Assembly (NCBI GenBank): GCA_946699065.1
Contig: CAMPDV010000323.1
Coordinates: 62,001 to 126,000 of the forward strand
Origin: Loxodes magnus
Lineage: Eukaryota; Ciliophora; Karyorelictea; Loxodida; Loxodidae
Length of the DNA stretch: 64,000 bases
Direction: 5' to 3'
The translations under genes and the position numbers were made by a program. The notes under the pieces were generated by a model. It was not told the origin of the DNA and searched no databases. It was given only the letters and a program-made list of their open reading frames with translations. This document shows positions 23,597-33,739 of the stretch, piece after piece (position 1 is the first letter of the stretch; every line of letters begins with the position of its first letter).

Positions 23597-23870
23597 GGAA
23601 CGTTCTTTCCGATTGCACGACCCGACGCTCTCTTTTTATGGAATAACGGGGATATCCTGTTGCGCTCCAGGCACAGCTGCTAGGGAGCTCCATCGCTATG
23701 AGCAGCTAGGCTTCAAGCCCCTACCAAGAGCGGATAATCTCAAAGACAGCGTTCCCTTCAGAAAATGACTCTGACCAGGGACTTTCTCAGCGACAGGAAA
23801 GAAACTTATTCCTAGCCATAAAACCAGAAAGTTTAGTCACGAAGGTCATTCTCAACTCCCACCATCTTTT
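23597..23870 (-). mobile_element. GC-rich structured repeat, probable family member
   Basis: The most GC-rich stretch of the window. On the minus strand the 5' end (near 23870) includes TCCTGTCGCTGAGAAAGTC and CCTGGTCAGAGTC, alignable with the 28.8-kb and 17.9-kb repeats. The 3' end has the hairpin CGGAA-AGAACG-TTCCG (23597-23612), then an AT-rich stretch. It contains possible long stems (AGCTGCT... and GGGCTTGAAGCC). No protein or tRNA fold is seen. It could be a younger copy of the 17.6-kb repeat family or an independent ncRNA gene. Confidence 0.45.
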
Positions 23871-24199
23871 CAATTTATTATCTCTATTAAATCTTTTATT
23901 TTTACTTTTCACATACTTTTAGTATTAAATTTTAGTTAAAAAATAATGAAATTAGTTATATAAAATTACTTTCTAAGTAGAATAAATCATTAAAATTAGT
24001 CATAGTTATTTTTATATCACAATATATAGCAAATTATTTCATTGTTTAAATAGAGATAATTAGAGTGATATGAAACACTAAAATAAATACAACAAATTAA
24101 ATAAAATGTTTATATTTTAGGAATATAATCTTAAATCTAAAGACATTAAATAACTCTTTTAGCTTAAAATTTAAATTAATTTAACCATTTTTATTATAT

Positions 24200-25135
24200 A
24201 TTAAAAAAATGGCACATAAGAAATAATAGACCTCTATTAACGAATACTTGAAAAAATAAGAATAACCTAATTTAATTGAAGAATAGCCTTAATAAGATAA
24301 AGATTAATAATCTAAGGAATCCTTTGCATAATCAGTTCAGCAAAGGATATCAAATATCCAATATGACTTGAAAAAGCAAAGATAAAAAATAGAAAATTTA
24401 GAAAACTTACTAGAAAAATTAATGGAATAATTAAACCTATAATTCCCATCCATAGATGAATCATTAAATAAAATCTAATCGTAAATAGTAATTAAATTGG
24501 AATAAATTGATAAATAATTTAACAAAGTCCCTCAGATGTTCCAATTTCATTTTTCTTAAATTGAATATCAAATAAAGCAACTTTAAGAAAAACAAGAATA
24601 ATAACAAGTAATAATTTAAAAATTATAAGATTAATAAGATTAATAATCAAATATCCCAATGGAAATCGAATCGGAATTCTAATAATAAGAAATAAATAAG
24701 ATCAATTATTATCGCAAAAAGATTTGGTGCTATTTATGCTAGAAAAATCATTGCTGGAAAAAATGCTGGAAGAAGCAAGAAATTGAAAAAATTAACAAGT
24801 AATAAATATTAGACTAACTTTTCAGAATATGACCAACAAGAACAGGATAAGTGTACACAAAGAAATTCTAAAAACTCAAGAAACAACAAGTTTTATAAAA
24901 ATGGAAGAAGAAACTATAACGATAATTAGTGGATGAGGGAGAGACAAGGATGGCAGACTAATGTAGTCCTACGCAGTCCTTTAGTTCAGGAAAGAGCAGG
25001 AACAAAAACAAGTGAACCCTGGAGCTCTTTTCTAAGACTATAAACTTAATTTTATCCTTTTTTTATCCTTTTTATTATGTGCTTTGTAAAAGAAATAGAA
25101 ATAAAGTTTCATCTACTCAAAATTAAAGTTATTCG
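24200..25135 (+). mobile_element. ORF1 element inserted into a Rab-like gene leader
   Basis: The 270 bases before 24200 match the leader of the 19.3-kb Rab-like gene (ending AATTTAACCATTT). The bases after about 25135 resume that leader (TTTTAATTTTTTATAG... AATAATAATGG) up to the ATG of the 25.2-kb Rab-like gene. The ORF1 element therefore sits inside the leader. Exact ends and a target-site duplication could not be fixed by eye. Confidence 0.6.
24209..25015 (+). CDS. Divergent zinc-knuckle ORF1 with one in-frame TGA
   Basis: 268 aa if TGA 24830-24832 is Trp. It starts MAHKKQQTSINEYLKK in an A-rich start context (AAAAAAATGG). A long coiled coil (about 45-155; KIENLENLLEKLMEQL, LQEKQEQQQ) comes next, then a knuckle CYLCQKNHCWKKC (174-186, CX2CX3HX4C, one residue shorter than the usual spacing). 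Just past it is the family block R-I-(TGA)-PTRTGQVYTKKF. The TGA stands at the position that is Tyr or His in relatives, so it may be Trp or a nonsense mutation. The protein ends NKNK then TGA. A hairpin (AGGAAAGAGC with GCTCTTTTCT, about 24990-25035) overlaps the end. Confidence 0.7.
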
Positions 25136-25208
25136 TTTTAATTTTTTATAGATTAAATTGAAAATAAAAGTAGAACTAAATTCAATTAATGGAAATTTAA
25201 TAGTAATA

Positions 25209-25787
25209 ATGGATTATGACTATGATTTTCTTTTTAAATACTTATTATTTGGTAATTCATAAACAGGAAGATAAAGTATATTTGAGAGATTGACTGAAAA
25301 TAAATTTCTGAATGATTATTAGAACTGAATAGAAGATTTTAAGTTTCATGAAATTCAGATTGAATAAAATAAACTGAAGATATAAATTTGATGTCCAAAA
25401 AGATATGAACAATTTCGATCTTTAACAGCATTGTTCTAAAGATCAACTTAAGTAATTTTTTTAGTTTATGACGTTACAAACTTAGATTCTTTTAAGAGAA
25501 TTAAAGATGAGTATTTCTTTGCATAGAATTATATCACTATAAAAACTTAATTTAACTTAATAGGAGCAAAAGCAGATTTAAAAAAGTAAAGATAAGTATC
25601 TTACGAAGAAGGATTTGAATAAGCGATCAAGTTAAGAATACCTTTCTTTGAAGTTTCATCAAAAGAAGGCTTAAATGTAGTAGAAGCGTTCTTGTATTCA
25701 ATAATATCAGTTTTAGAAACTATTATTGGATTGAAAAGCGATAAAGAAAGTTAGGAATCTTAGTTTATTAATAAAAGCGAAACTTGA
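25209..25787 (+). CDS. Rab-like small GTPase with degenerate G motifs
   Basis: 192 aa, unbroken. It starts MDYDYDFLFKYLLFG. P-loop GNSQTGRQS has Arg for Lys and Gln for the usual Ser/Thr neighbour. The switch region reads DYQN(TGA)IEDFKFHEIQI; the WDTAGQE block is IQI-W(TGA, 25389)-CPKRYEQFRSLT. Then come VIFLVYDVTNLDSFKRI, G4 LIGAKADL and G5 EVSSKEG, and the protein ends NKSET then TGA. There are no prenylation cysteines. Its leader is interrupted by the ORF1 element at 24.2-25.1 kb, which may separate it from its promoter. The reading frame remains clean, so the insertion is recent or the gene still expressed. Confidence 0.8.
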
Positions 25788-25799
25788 AAAAATTTTAAC

Positions 25800-25836
25800 T
25801 TAAATTAAATTAAATTAAATTAAATTAAATTAAACA
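25800..25836. repeat. AAATT microsatellite
   Basis: About seven tandem copies of AAATT directly after the Rab-like gene's TGA. Confidence 0.85.
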
Positions 25837-26849
25837 GATAAAATACAATAAAATTTATCTTAATTAAGATTATTAAAAAAAGTTTAATTTAACTTCGAAT
25901 ACATAAAATTTACAATTATTTTAAATTAAAAAATGTTTTAATATAAAAAATAAAAAAAGTAGGGAAAACATTTTCATAAAAATAGTTTTATTTCACAAAA
26001 AAATAGCATCAAACTAATTTATCTTTGAATATAATTAAATAAATAAAAAATTAAATTAATAGTACTTTTAAGCTTTTACATTTATTTTAATAATTATTGT
26101 TTTTTATTTGATTTTATTTACTAATTTAATAAATTATTATCCTTCCAAAAAATTAAAAAAATTCTGGATAATAGAAATCATCACACTGGAACGAGCATTA
26201 TAATCAGTTAATTTGAATCAACTTTTCTTAGAATTTTATTTAGTCAAATTATTTAATATAACATATCAAACAGTATTTCTATCCACATTTATAACATAAA
26301 TCCATTTTTCTATAACTATCTTATGATAACTTTGAAAACTTACTTTCTTTCAATTTATAGTAATTTTATCCTCTAATTCAACGCTTTGTTAGATTAGGTT
26401 GTCAAATTAATGTAAATATATACGATTTAGAATTATTATTATTCATTTTAAATATTGGCCTATTTAATTCTTTATTTCATATGAGATAGATATATCTTGC
26501 TTAATTTAATAAAGAATAAGTTATAAATTTAAAATTAAATTGAATAAAAAAATTCTTACTATGTTTTATTTATTGTAATGTTTATATTTTCAGTGAATCT
26601 TTTAAAGTATTTTAAAAGCTTCATTTATAATAGTTGTGAACCAAGCAGTTTTATAAACAAAAAATATAATGGCATTATTCGTATATTTAATCATTTTTAT
26701 CTAATTATTTTGTAGTTTAATGCATTTTAAGTTCAATATTTTAGAGTTTTATTAATCTTACTATAATCAATATGTTTATTCTACTTATTTGAGCTTTTAA
26801 TTTTTTTCAATAGAAGATATCTAATTTTTCGTACTTTCTCGTTTTTTTA

Positions 26850-27370
26850 TTTATTCATTTACTTCATCATTAGATATGTATCCAATTCAAAAAGCTCTTC
26901 TATATTTATTCCTGTCTTTGCTAATGTTTCTAAAAAAGGTATTTCTTACTTAAATGCTTACTATAAACCTTCTTCACAAGATATTTATTTTTCTTTATCT
27001 TTATCTGCTTTAGTACCTAATAAAATAAGTTAAGATGTAGGTTTTTCAAAGTTGCTATTCTTTCATATTCATATTAAATTAGGAGAAAAGACTATAAATT
27101 AGAAACATCATAAATTAAGCATATTACTTATGCATGTTTGTATCAAGAACTTAAGAGACTTTAATATCGTTTTATGTATTTTATCATTCAAATTTTTAAG
27201 TTTATATAATTTTCATCAATCTGTACCTATTTATAACTTTATTCAATATCTATAGGAATAAAAGTTTTATTAAAATCACTTTCAGTGAACATAGAAATCA
27301 AATTTCATCCTCCTACTCCATTTCGACCAGTTAGAAAAATGTAGAATAAAAGATAATTATCCAACTACAT
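26850..27370 (-). pseudogene. Rab-like GTPase, minus strand, frameshifted
   Basis: The ATG at 27370 reads MQLDNYLLFYIFLTG. P-loop GRNGVGGWN has Gly in the Lys position. Switch I and interswitch sequence are weak; the WDTAGQE block is NLKI-W(TGA)-MIKYIKRYQSLLSS, then W(TGA)YKHAQVICLIYDVSNL. A one-base shift near 27030 leads into LILLGTKADKDKEKQIS, then EEGLQQAFKQEIPFLETLAK and TGINIEELFEL. The C-terminus decays. It is the most diverged member and is oriented opposite to the five upstream copies. Confidence 0.7.
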
Positions 27371-27399
27371 TTTTTATTTATATAAATATCTTAAAATTA

Positions 27400-28335
27400 A
27401 CTATTACTATCTTTTCATAAATTAATTTAATAATGTAATATTTATAAATTTATTTCATTGAGCTTCCTGATCTAAATATTTCTACGTGAAATAATATTTT
27501 TTAATAATTATATCATAACTTAAGAGAAATAATTTATATTAGATATAAATTATATTTAAGTATATTTTCTTTTACTTTTCTTTTCTATCATTTTATAAAT
27601 TTTATTTCCATTCTAGCTTATTGTTATAATTTCTCTCTAAATTCTTTAACAGTATGAAGCAATTTTTATTAGAGATGTTCTAAAAAGCAATTCAAATTTG
27701 ATGGAAAATAAGAATATTATATTTTTTAAATGTAATTATCATATATAATATTATAATTATTAATGAGACTTAACTAATTATTATTTCACTTTGTCCAATC
27801 ATTAATTTTATTGTCTTTACTCAAACTTTTTTATTTATGTCTTTAGCTTAATTTCCCTAAATGTTTCTCTAATAGATAACTTTCTCTTTTTAATTATTTT
27901 CTTATCTTACTGGTAATGAATAATTTATCATAACCAATTTTCATAAATAAAAAAATGACATAAAAAATAAGAATTTAATGATTATTTAGCTGAAAATATA
28001 TTTATTATAGCATTAGTTGCTATTAACTATATCTTAACTAATAAATTAAGCAATAGATATAAAACTTCTACTAATTTATTGCAAATATAAGTTTATTTTA
28101 GAATATACTATTTTAGTATAGTTTATATTGTATATATTTTGAGTATTTAATTAATATAGTTTTTTAATATTTTATTATAATTAATTGTTTACATTTATTT
28201 TACTTATTATCTATCGCTTCAGTTTTATCTATTTAGGTGTTTTTATATAATTATTATTTTACTTTATAGTATAATTTTTTTAATATATCTATCCTCAATT
28301 CAAATTTTATGTTATATATATAAAATAAATAATAA
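27400..28335. other. AT-rich interval, nothing recognised
   Basis: Very AT-rich; no motif or structured island on either strand. Confidence 0.4.
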
Positions 28336-28339
28336 TAAA

Positions 28340-28870
28340 TAATTAGTGTGGTACCATAATTATTTGGATCACCACGATTAATAAAGAAACCTGAATTTAC
28401 TATCAGTAGTAGTCTTGAAAATTTTCTTGCTTAACTTGGTCTCTTTGATCGACTTCTTTTTCACCGGTTTAATATCAAAATTTATTGCCTTTAATCTCTA
28501 ATTTTTGCAATTCTTTCAGAAGTTGGAGTTGGAAGAGATAAGAGGACATTCCAAACTTGCTTTAAATGTAGTAGTCGAAATAAATTATCCTAGATAAAGT
28601 TATAATTGTCTCATCTATGTGTTGATACTTACAAATTCCTGATCAAATTAATGAAAGGTGGATCAATATAACTCTGAGGCATAGACGTCAGTGCTACTAG
28701 TCAGATTCTCATACCGATAGGGAGAACACTCAAGCAAGTAAGGTTTATCACATAATAAGCATGTCCTTCCTTGTTTCTGGTAACAACTATTTCAAGAGCA
28801 CTTGCAATGAAAACATGACTTCACCGGATAACTTACTCAGCTGACGAGAGTCGAAGATCACCTAAAAAAT
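28340..28870 (-). mobile_element. Short structured repeat, long member
   Basis: Related to 17560-17975. On the minus strand the 5' end near 28870 has GACTCTCGTCAGCTGAGTAA, then TTATCCGGTGAAGTCATG. The interior shares the segment read on the plus strand as CATACCGATAGGGAGAACAC with CATACTGCTAGAGAGAATCC at 17.85 kb. The 3' end is a hairpin with GTGGT/ACCAC ends (28348-28375), then TAATTATTTATTATTATTTA. It is about 100 bases longer than the 17.6-kb member. Confidence 0.55.
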
Positions 28871-29163
28871 ATAATGATAATAATATACTTTTATGATATT
28901 AGACATAAAAAATTGACTTTAATATTTAATATTTAGAGTTTAAAAATAAATTATTATCTATCTAGATTTGAAGAAAATTACTAAGCTTGAAATAAACCCT
29001 TTTATTATATAAATTATTGAAGATTGCTATTATTTATAAATGCTAATTACTATAAATTAATCTCAGCAAATCTCTGATAAAATCTCTTAACTGTATTTTT
29101 AAATAAAGATATTGCTAAATTATAAGTAGTTATATAGACTAGATATTAAATTATCTTTTAATT

Positions 29164-29751
29164 CTATTTGAAATAGTATAACTTCTAATTGCTAGATACT
29201 AAACTTCTGAGTTCTTCATCACTTTCCAATCCATGTATCTTCTCTAGGAACAACTATGATGCTATTTCAAAAAGTTCATCTACATTAAATCCTTCTTTAG
29301 AAGATGTTTCTATAAAAGGAATTCCTCATTTCATTGCTTGTTCCAAACCTTCTTCAAATGATACTTCTCTTTCTTATTATTTATCTATTTTAGTACCAAC
29401 TAAAATTAAGATCGATAAAGGATTGGAATATTATTTTGCTCTTAGAAATTCATTTTATATGTGATAAAAAGACTTAAAGTTTGATATATCATAAAGTAAG
29501 CAAACTACTTATAAGAGTTTATATCAGCTAATTGGAACAATCTAAAATCTTTCTGATCCTTTTCAAAGTCATACTTACTAGTTAACCTTAACTTAGCCTA
29601 TTTAAATGTAATTAGATATAAAATTCATTCAGATATTTTATTAGTCTTTGTCAAATTTTCTTTTTGTAAATCTTTTAACTAAACTAATTCTTCCTATTCC
29701 TTTTAAACCTGGTAATAGAATTCTAAACATGAAATCATAATTCTGTTACAT
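29164..29751 (-). CDS. Rab-like small GTPase with degenerate G motifs
   Basis: 195 aa, unbroken. It starts MQQNYDFMFRILLPG. The P-loop is GLKGIGRISLVKRF, a Rab-like G1 except Arg for Lys. The interswitch FISNYIQIGQVKVN leads to the WDTAGQE block QQV-W(TGA, about 29570)-L-W(TGA)-KGSERFQ. Then come ISWYKLLQVVCLLYDISN, G4 LVGTKIDKQQEREVS, the AMK(TGA)GIPFIETSSKEG G5 block and NVDELFEIASQLFLEKI. The end is placed at TAG 29164-29166 by family length; no TGA follows for over 90 codons, so TAG probably terminates. There is no prenylation motif. The plus frame 29189-29464 is its shadow. A tRNA-Val lies about 50 bases upstream. Confidence 0.8.
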
Positions 29752-29799
29752 TTTATTTTTATTAAATACTTATAAAAATTAAAAAGCAAAATAAAAGTA

Positions 29800-29872
29800 T
29801 ACAGACAGCGGGGATCGAACCCACGACCTACTGCGTGTAAAGCAGTCGTCATAGCCACTAGACCATGTCTGC
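29800..29872 (-). tRNA. tRNA-Val (anticodon UAC)
   Basis: 73 bases fold as a full cloverleaf. The acceptor is GCAGACA/TGTCTGT (one G-U) with discriminator A. The D arm is GTCTAGTGGCTATGAC. The anticodon arm is ACTGC-TTTACAC-GCAGT with UAC at 34-36. The T arm is GTGGG-TTCGATC-CCCGC, a standard box B. There is no intron and no encoded CCA. The anticodon reads GUA (Val). It is not one of the stop-suppressing tRNAs (CUA, UUA or UCA anticodons) that the code here would need; none of those was seen in the window. Confidence 0.95.
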
Positions 29873-30269
29873 TTATATAAATAATCAAACGTTTATTTTA
29901 AACCTTATTTTATAAGTATCTTTTTATCTACTCGGTTGATAGTAATATTAGGTAAAATTAAACTATATGAATATTAATAAAATATTAACAAAAGCATCAT
30001 GATTAATTATTTTCGTTAGGAAAATAAAGTAAATAAAAAAGGATGCTTAGGTAAGTTAACTAAAAAGTAATAAAATGTAATAAATAATAAAAAGTGAAAA
30101 GATACTATTTATTTATAAAAATGATATTTAGGGTATAATATAAAATATTTTTTAAGATCATTACTAGAATTAAGAACCATGAATAAAACTAAGCAGTTAA
30201 TTCATAAGGTGATAAATTAATTTTATCAACTTTCACTAGTAATAATATTAATTTTAAGTTTTCCGTTTT

Positions 30270-30285
30270 AGGGATTTCCAACCCC
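30270..30285 (-). other. 3' stem-loop of ORF1 element
   Basis: Minus strand GGGG-TTGGAAAT-CCCT, a paired stem (one G-U) around the family loop, just after the ORF1 remnant. Confidence 0.6.
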
Positions 30286-31046
30286 ATCAGGAAGATAGCA
30301 GTTCATGTTCTCTGCTGTTAAATATAATAGTTCGGGTCGCCCAATTTTAGCAAGATTGGGAATTCTGATTTTTCCAGGTTTTCCCTCCTTTAACTTATCT
30401 TGGTTCCATCTTAATCTTGTGTATTGAACCATCCTGGTTGCAATACATTATTTTCATTCTTGCTTCTTTTTTTTCTTCTTTTGTTGTTCCTTTATCCAAT
30501 CGTTTCTTTATTTCTATTAAAATTTCTAAAACTTCCGATAAAATTGTCATACGCTTCCACAGCAGAAACATTTCCTTTTTATTTTGAATTATTCTCCTTG
30601 ATTTGTTTGCTCTTTCTAGGTTTCGATTTCCATTTATATAGCTCCAGTTTCGCTTTACTCTTTCTTAAAAGTTTACAATTTCTCTTCTACTTTTTCGAGT
30701 CTGTTATCCAGTTCAGTCTGTTTCTAAAGCTAATTTTAGGATTCGTTAGTCTGACTTTGTGAGATATTCTAAAAGGTGTTAAGATCTCTTTCCTAGGACA
30801 TAAGTCTTGACTCAATTCCTTCTGCTAGATCTAGCTTTGCCATCAGCATATCATTGTCCTTCTTCAATCTCTTTATCTCTTCCTGGAGGTTCAGTACCAC
30901 TTTGATGAGCTACTCCATGCTCATCTGGCCAGAAGGGTTGAACTCTGATACCTCCTGGTGGAGAACAGATTTCATCTGTTTCCTCGGTTTCTCGCTTGAG
31001 GTTGGAGTTTCCGTGTGTATATTCTTCAAGGTTGGGTTTCGTTCAT
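30286..31046 (-). pseudogene. Zinc-knuckle ORF1 with mutated knuckle
   Basis: ORF1 relative of the 4.6-kb remnant and the 22.4-kb gene. The ATG at 31046 (MNETQP) needs a one-base shift within about 20 bases to join the main frame. The coiled coil follows (MEQLIKVVLNLQEEIKRLKK, then RLMSQERDLNTFQNIS). The knuckle is damaged: Cys-Phe-Cys-Cys-Gly-Ser-Val-(TGA)-Gln instead of Gly-His, and Phe for the last Cys. Here TGA replaces a Gly codon, so it is decay, not Trp. A second shift near 30440 separates the C-terminal block (NQDGSIHKIK). The plus-strand frames 30424-30762, 30854-31054 and 30996-31184 are shadows of this gene and its leader. Confidence 0.75.
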
Positions 31047-31155
31047 TTTGTTAGATTCCAAGTTGTTAGTTCAGTGTTGGTTAAGGTTGTGATAGAGAAG
31101 ATTGTTAATATTATTAAGACTTGGTTTCTTGCTTCCTCCCTTCCTTTTTGGCTTA

Positions 31156-31190
31156 GGAAGAGGTGGTATAGAAGCCTGACTTGAAACCTT
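31156..31190 (-). promoter_or_regulatory. Conserved 5' leader block of ORF1 element
   Basis: Minus strand AAGGTTTCAAGTCAGGCTTC, then TATACCACCTCTTCC. It matches 8846-8880 at the same distance from an ORF1 ATG, so both elements probably have near-complete 5' ends. Confidence 0.45.
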
Positions 31191-31706
31191 CAACAATTTT
31201 TGAATTCTTGTATAAACTTTCAGTCAATAAAAATAAATGTTAGATTAAATAAGTGACTTTACAATTTTATATTTTAGTATTTTAAAGTAAAAGATAATAA
31301 ATAAAGTTTATAAAGCTATATCATATTATATAGTAAGATTAAGTGAATAATTATCTTTAATAATTTAATAGTAAGAGTATAAAATATATTTAATTATGTT
31401 TAAGTTTATATTACTAAGTTATCACTTATTAGTTCAAATATTTTTACATTTATATTATAATAAAGGGTAACTATTAATTTGCTATCTCTCATTTACATCA
31501 AAACATTTAAATAAGATAGTTTTAAAGCATTAATTATTAACTATAGTATATCTTACTTTAAGATAAATTAAAGCATAAACATTATAAAAATTGTAAGAAA
31601 CATAATAATTAACCAGACTTTGCTAATTATTTCTATTTGCTACAATTTAGTAATTAGAAACTAGCAGAAGAAGTTTAAGGTCTAAATAAATAACTTAATA
31701 AAAAAA

Positions 31707-32477
31707 ATGGCAGAAGGTCTCAGGAAGGGTTTTTTTCCAGCTCCATAGAAAAAGGAAAAAAAACCAGAGACTTCTAATTCTTCTCCTACCACGTCTTCTT
31801 TAATAATATAATAATTTTCTTAGGCTCTTTAACCCCCAAATTTAGAAAAATAAAGATAATCTTAAATTGAATAAGAAATTAAATCAACAGAAACTGACTA
31901 AAGTAAGCGAGACTTTTTACTCCCATAGCCACGATCAAGCAACTACATGAAAAGTGGTAACTAAAAAATAATGTAGAAATAGAAAAATGATGAATAGCTA
32001 ATAATAGAATAACTTATGAAATCTATCCGTAACCTATAAGAAGAAGTTTAAATATTAAAGAAAGAAAACCAAAAATTACTATAGAAAAGTTAAAACAATG
32101 AAGAAAGATTAATGAAACAGGAAATCGAAGTGAAACTTTTGGGAGAAAAAAGAATTTAACCTTAAACTTTAGCTGAAAATAAAATGGAACTAGAATACAC
32201 AAAACCCTTAGAGATAACTCCTCCCAGAAGGATCGTCAAGCTGTGCTACCTGTGCAAATCAAAATTCCACACATACAAGAGATGCAAGATATATTTGGAT
32301 AGACAGAGAAGAAACAGTGAAGAGATTTGGAGAGAACTTTCAAGAATTTATGTAGACAAGGATGGAAGAATATTTAGAAGGAGGCTTTTTCAAGGGAGTG
32401 CCAGAACTCCAAAAAAACTGGGAGTCCCGAACTTTTATTTTAAACCTCAAGGAACGAACTCTGGAGGTATGTATTGA
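31707..32477 (+). CDS. Zinc-knuckle ORF1 protein (intact)
   Basis: 256 aa, the cleanest ORF1 in the window, with no internal TGA. It starts MAEGLRKGFFPAPQKKEKKP in an A-rich context, with a Ser/Thr/Gln-rich N-terminus and a coiled coil (about 108-155, SIRNLQEEVQILKKENQKLL). The knuckle is CYLCKSKFHTYKRC (180-193, exact CX2CX4HX4C), and the C-terminal block is SRIYVDKDGRIFRRRLFQG. It ends SGGMY then TGA, one base before the 3' stem-loop. About 20 in-frame TAA/TAG read as Gln. The ATG frame from 32184 visible with the standard code is only its last 97 codons. No reverse transcriptase lies on this strand downstream, so this is an ORF1-only copy. The likely role is RNA binding as a retroelement chaperone. 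Confidence 0.85.
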
Positions 32478-32478
32478 A

Positions 32479-32546
32479 GGGGTTTAAAATCCCCGGAGAT
32501 ACGAACACTTTAATTTAGTATATTATTATTATTATTATAAATAACT
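32479..32546 (+). other. 3' stem-loop and TTA tail of ORF1 element
   Basis: GGGG-TTTAAAAT-CCCC (32479-32494) is followed after about 28 bases by six ATT/TTA repeats (about 32520-32540). Both features mark the 3' end of the inserted copy. Confidence 0.65.
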
Positions 32547-32599
32547 TAATCCCTCATGCTAACCATTAATAAATTTATAAATTAATAGAATCCTAATCA

Positions 32600-33172
32600 A
32601 GGAATTAAATAATAGACTATCTCTTAAGAGATGCTTGGTAGATTGGTCAAATCGATGGAATTTAAGATAAGACTTTGACTAGAAGATCGGTTAACTTGAG
32701 CATACCAAGCTCAATTAACTATCAAATCCGGAATAAAAAGAAGAAGGTAATACTCAAGCTTATCCTATTAGAAAGGAAAATTAAATATTGATATTGCTAT
32801 AAGTAAGGAGTAAGGTTAATTAATAATATAGATTTAAGAAGATGCAATCTTAAGTAACAGAAAGAGGAATCTTAAACCTATTCAAGATATATTGCTAGTC
32901 AATCAGTAAACTTTACAAGAAAAAAATATTTTAACTATTCTTAGCACCTCAAAAGAAATAAGGCACATTGGGACAAAACAAAAGATGAAATTCGGATTTA
33001 ACTTACAAGCATTAGCAGAGGATAAATAAGCAAGTTATAAGGATTTACGATAACCAGAAGAATACGATCTCGAAACCTATTGATTTATAAAAAACTCTAT
33101 AAGTTCTAATTCGTGGTAAACCAATCAAAGGTGACGCCACGCTAATATATTATTATTATTATATTTTTTAAT
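32600..33172 (+). pseudogene. Further decayed ORF1 copy with tail
   Basis: Directly after the intact ORF1 element. In one frame a knuckle-like segment (YCYKQG with a Cys 14 residues later, about 32790-32850) is followed by SRYIASQSVNFTRKKYF, alignable with the C-terminal block SRIYVDKDGRIFRRRLF. The end has CGTGG and CCACG able to pair (about 33110-33142), then ATATTATTATTATTATA (33147-33172). The two elements lie in the same orientation, as expected for repeated insertion at one AT-rich site. Confidence 0.45.
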
Positions 33173-33607
33173 AAATAAAATATTCTAGTTTCCATAAAAT
33201 ACTTAACCTCTTAACTATAATATCTTTTAATTTTAATATGAATTTTAGGCTTTTATTATTATATTGCTATTTTTATTGTCTTTTGATCTTCTTCTTGAAA
33301 ATTAAGGCAATCCTAAAATATATTTCTATTTTATTTAATTTCTCTTAGTTCATAATAAATAATCTTATCTTTTCCTTGTATTTAGTAAATATTTTAAATA
33401 TTTTAAACTTTTTACTTTTTTGATTATTTTATAACAAAGATATCTTAATTTTTTACTTTCAAGTTTTAGGTTATTGTCAGTTATGCTTTTACCAATTATT
33501 TGAGGTGTTATAATAAAGGATTTAAATTATTTATGATTATGATGGATTATTTTTAATTCTTATATAGCTGTTTTTATTAAATTAAATTTAACTAAAAAAA
33601 TTTGTGG

Positions 33608-33647
33608 TACCTTCAATTTTCAGAATATGTTCTTCTAATTGAAGGTA
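33608..33647 (-). other. 3' hairpin of the LINE
   Basis: A perfect 11-bp stem, TACCTTCAATT with AATTGAAGGTA, around an 18-base loop that itself contains AGAA/TTCT. It lies just past the C-terminus of the reverse transcriptase, where the RT-recognised 3' end of a LINE is expected. Confidence 0.65.
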
Positions 33648-33739
33648 TTATATTGTTTTTAAATGTTATTATATATCAAGTTTATTGTTCCTCAGAACTA
33701 ATTTTCTAGTTTGGGTTTTTTTTTCTTCTAAGTATCTCC

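Noticed and set aside
23597-23870. RNase P, SRP or telomerase RNA gene
   Set aside because: No diagnostic conserved core (for example the SRP Alu/S-domain loops or a telomerase template) could be recognised; similarity to the other repeats is the better explanation.
29703-29888. 61-aa minus-strand frame starting MIIYISRHGLVAM
   Set aside because: It is the tRNA-Val gene read as protein; the cloverleaf and box B explain the sequence.
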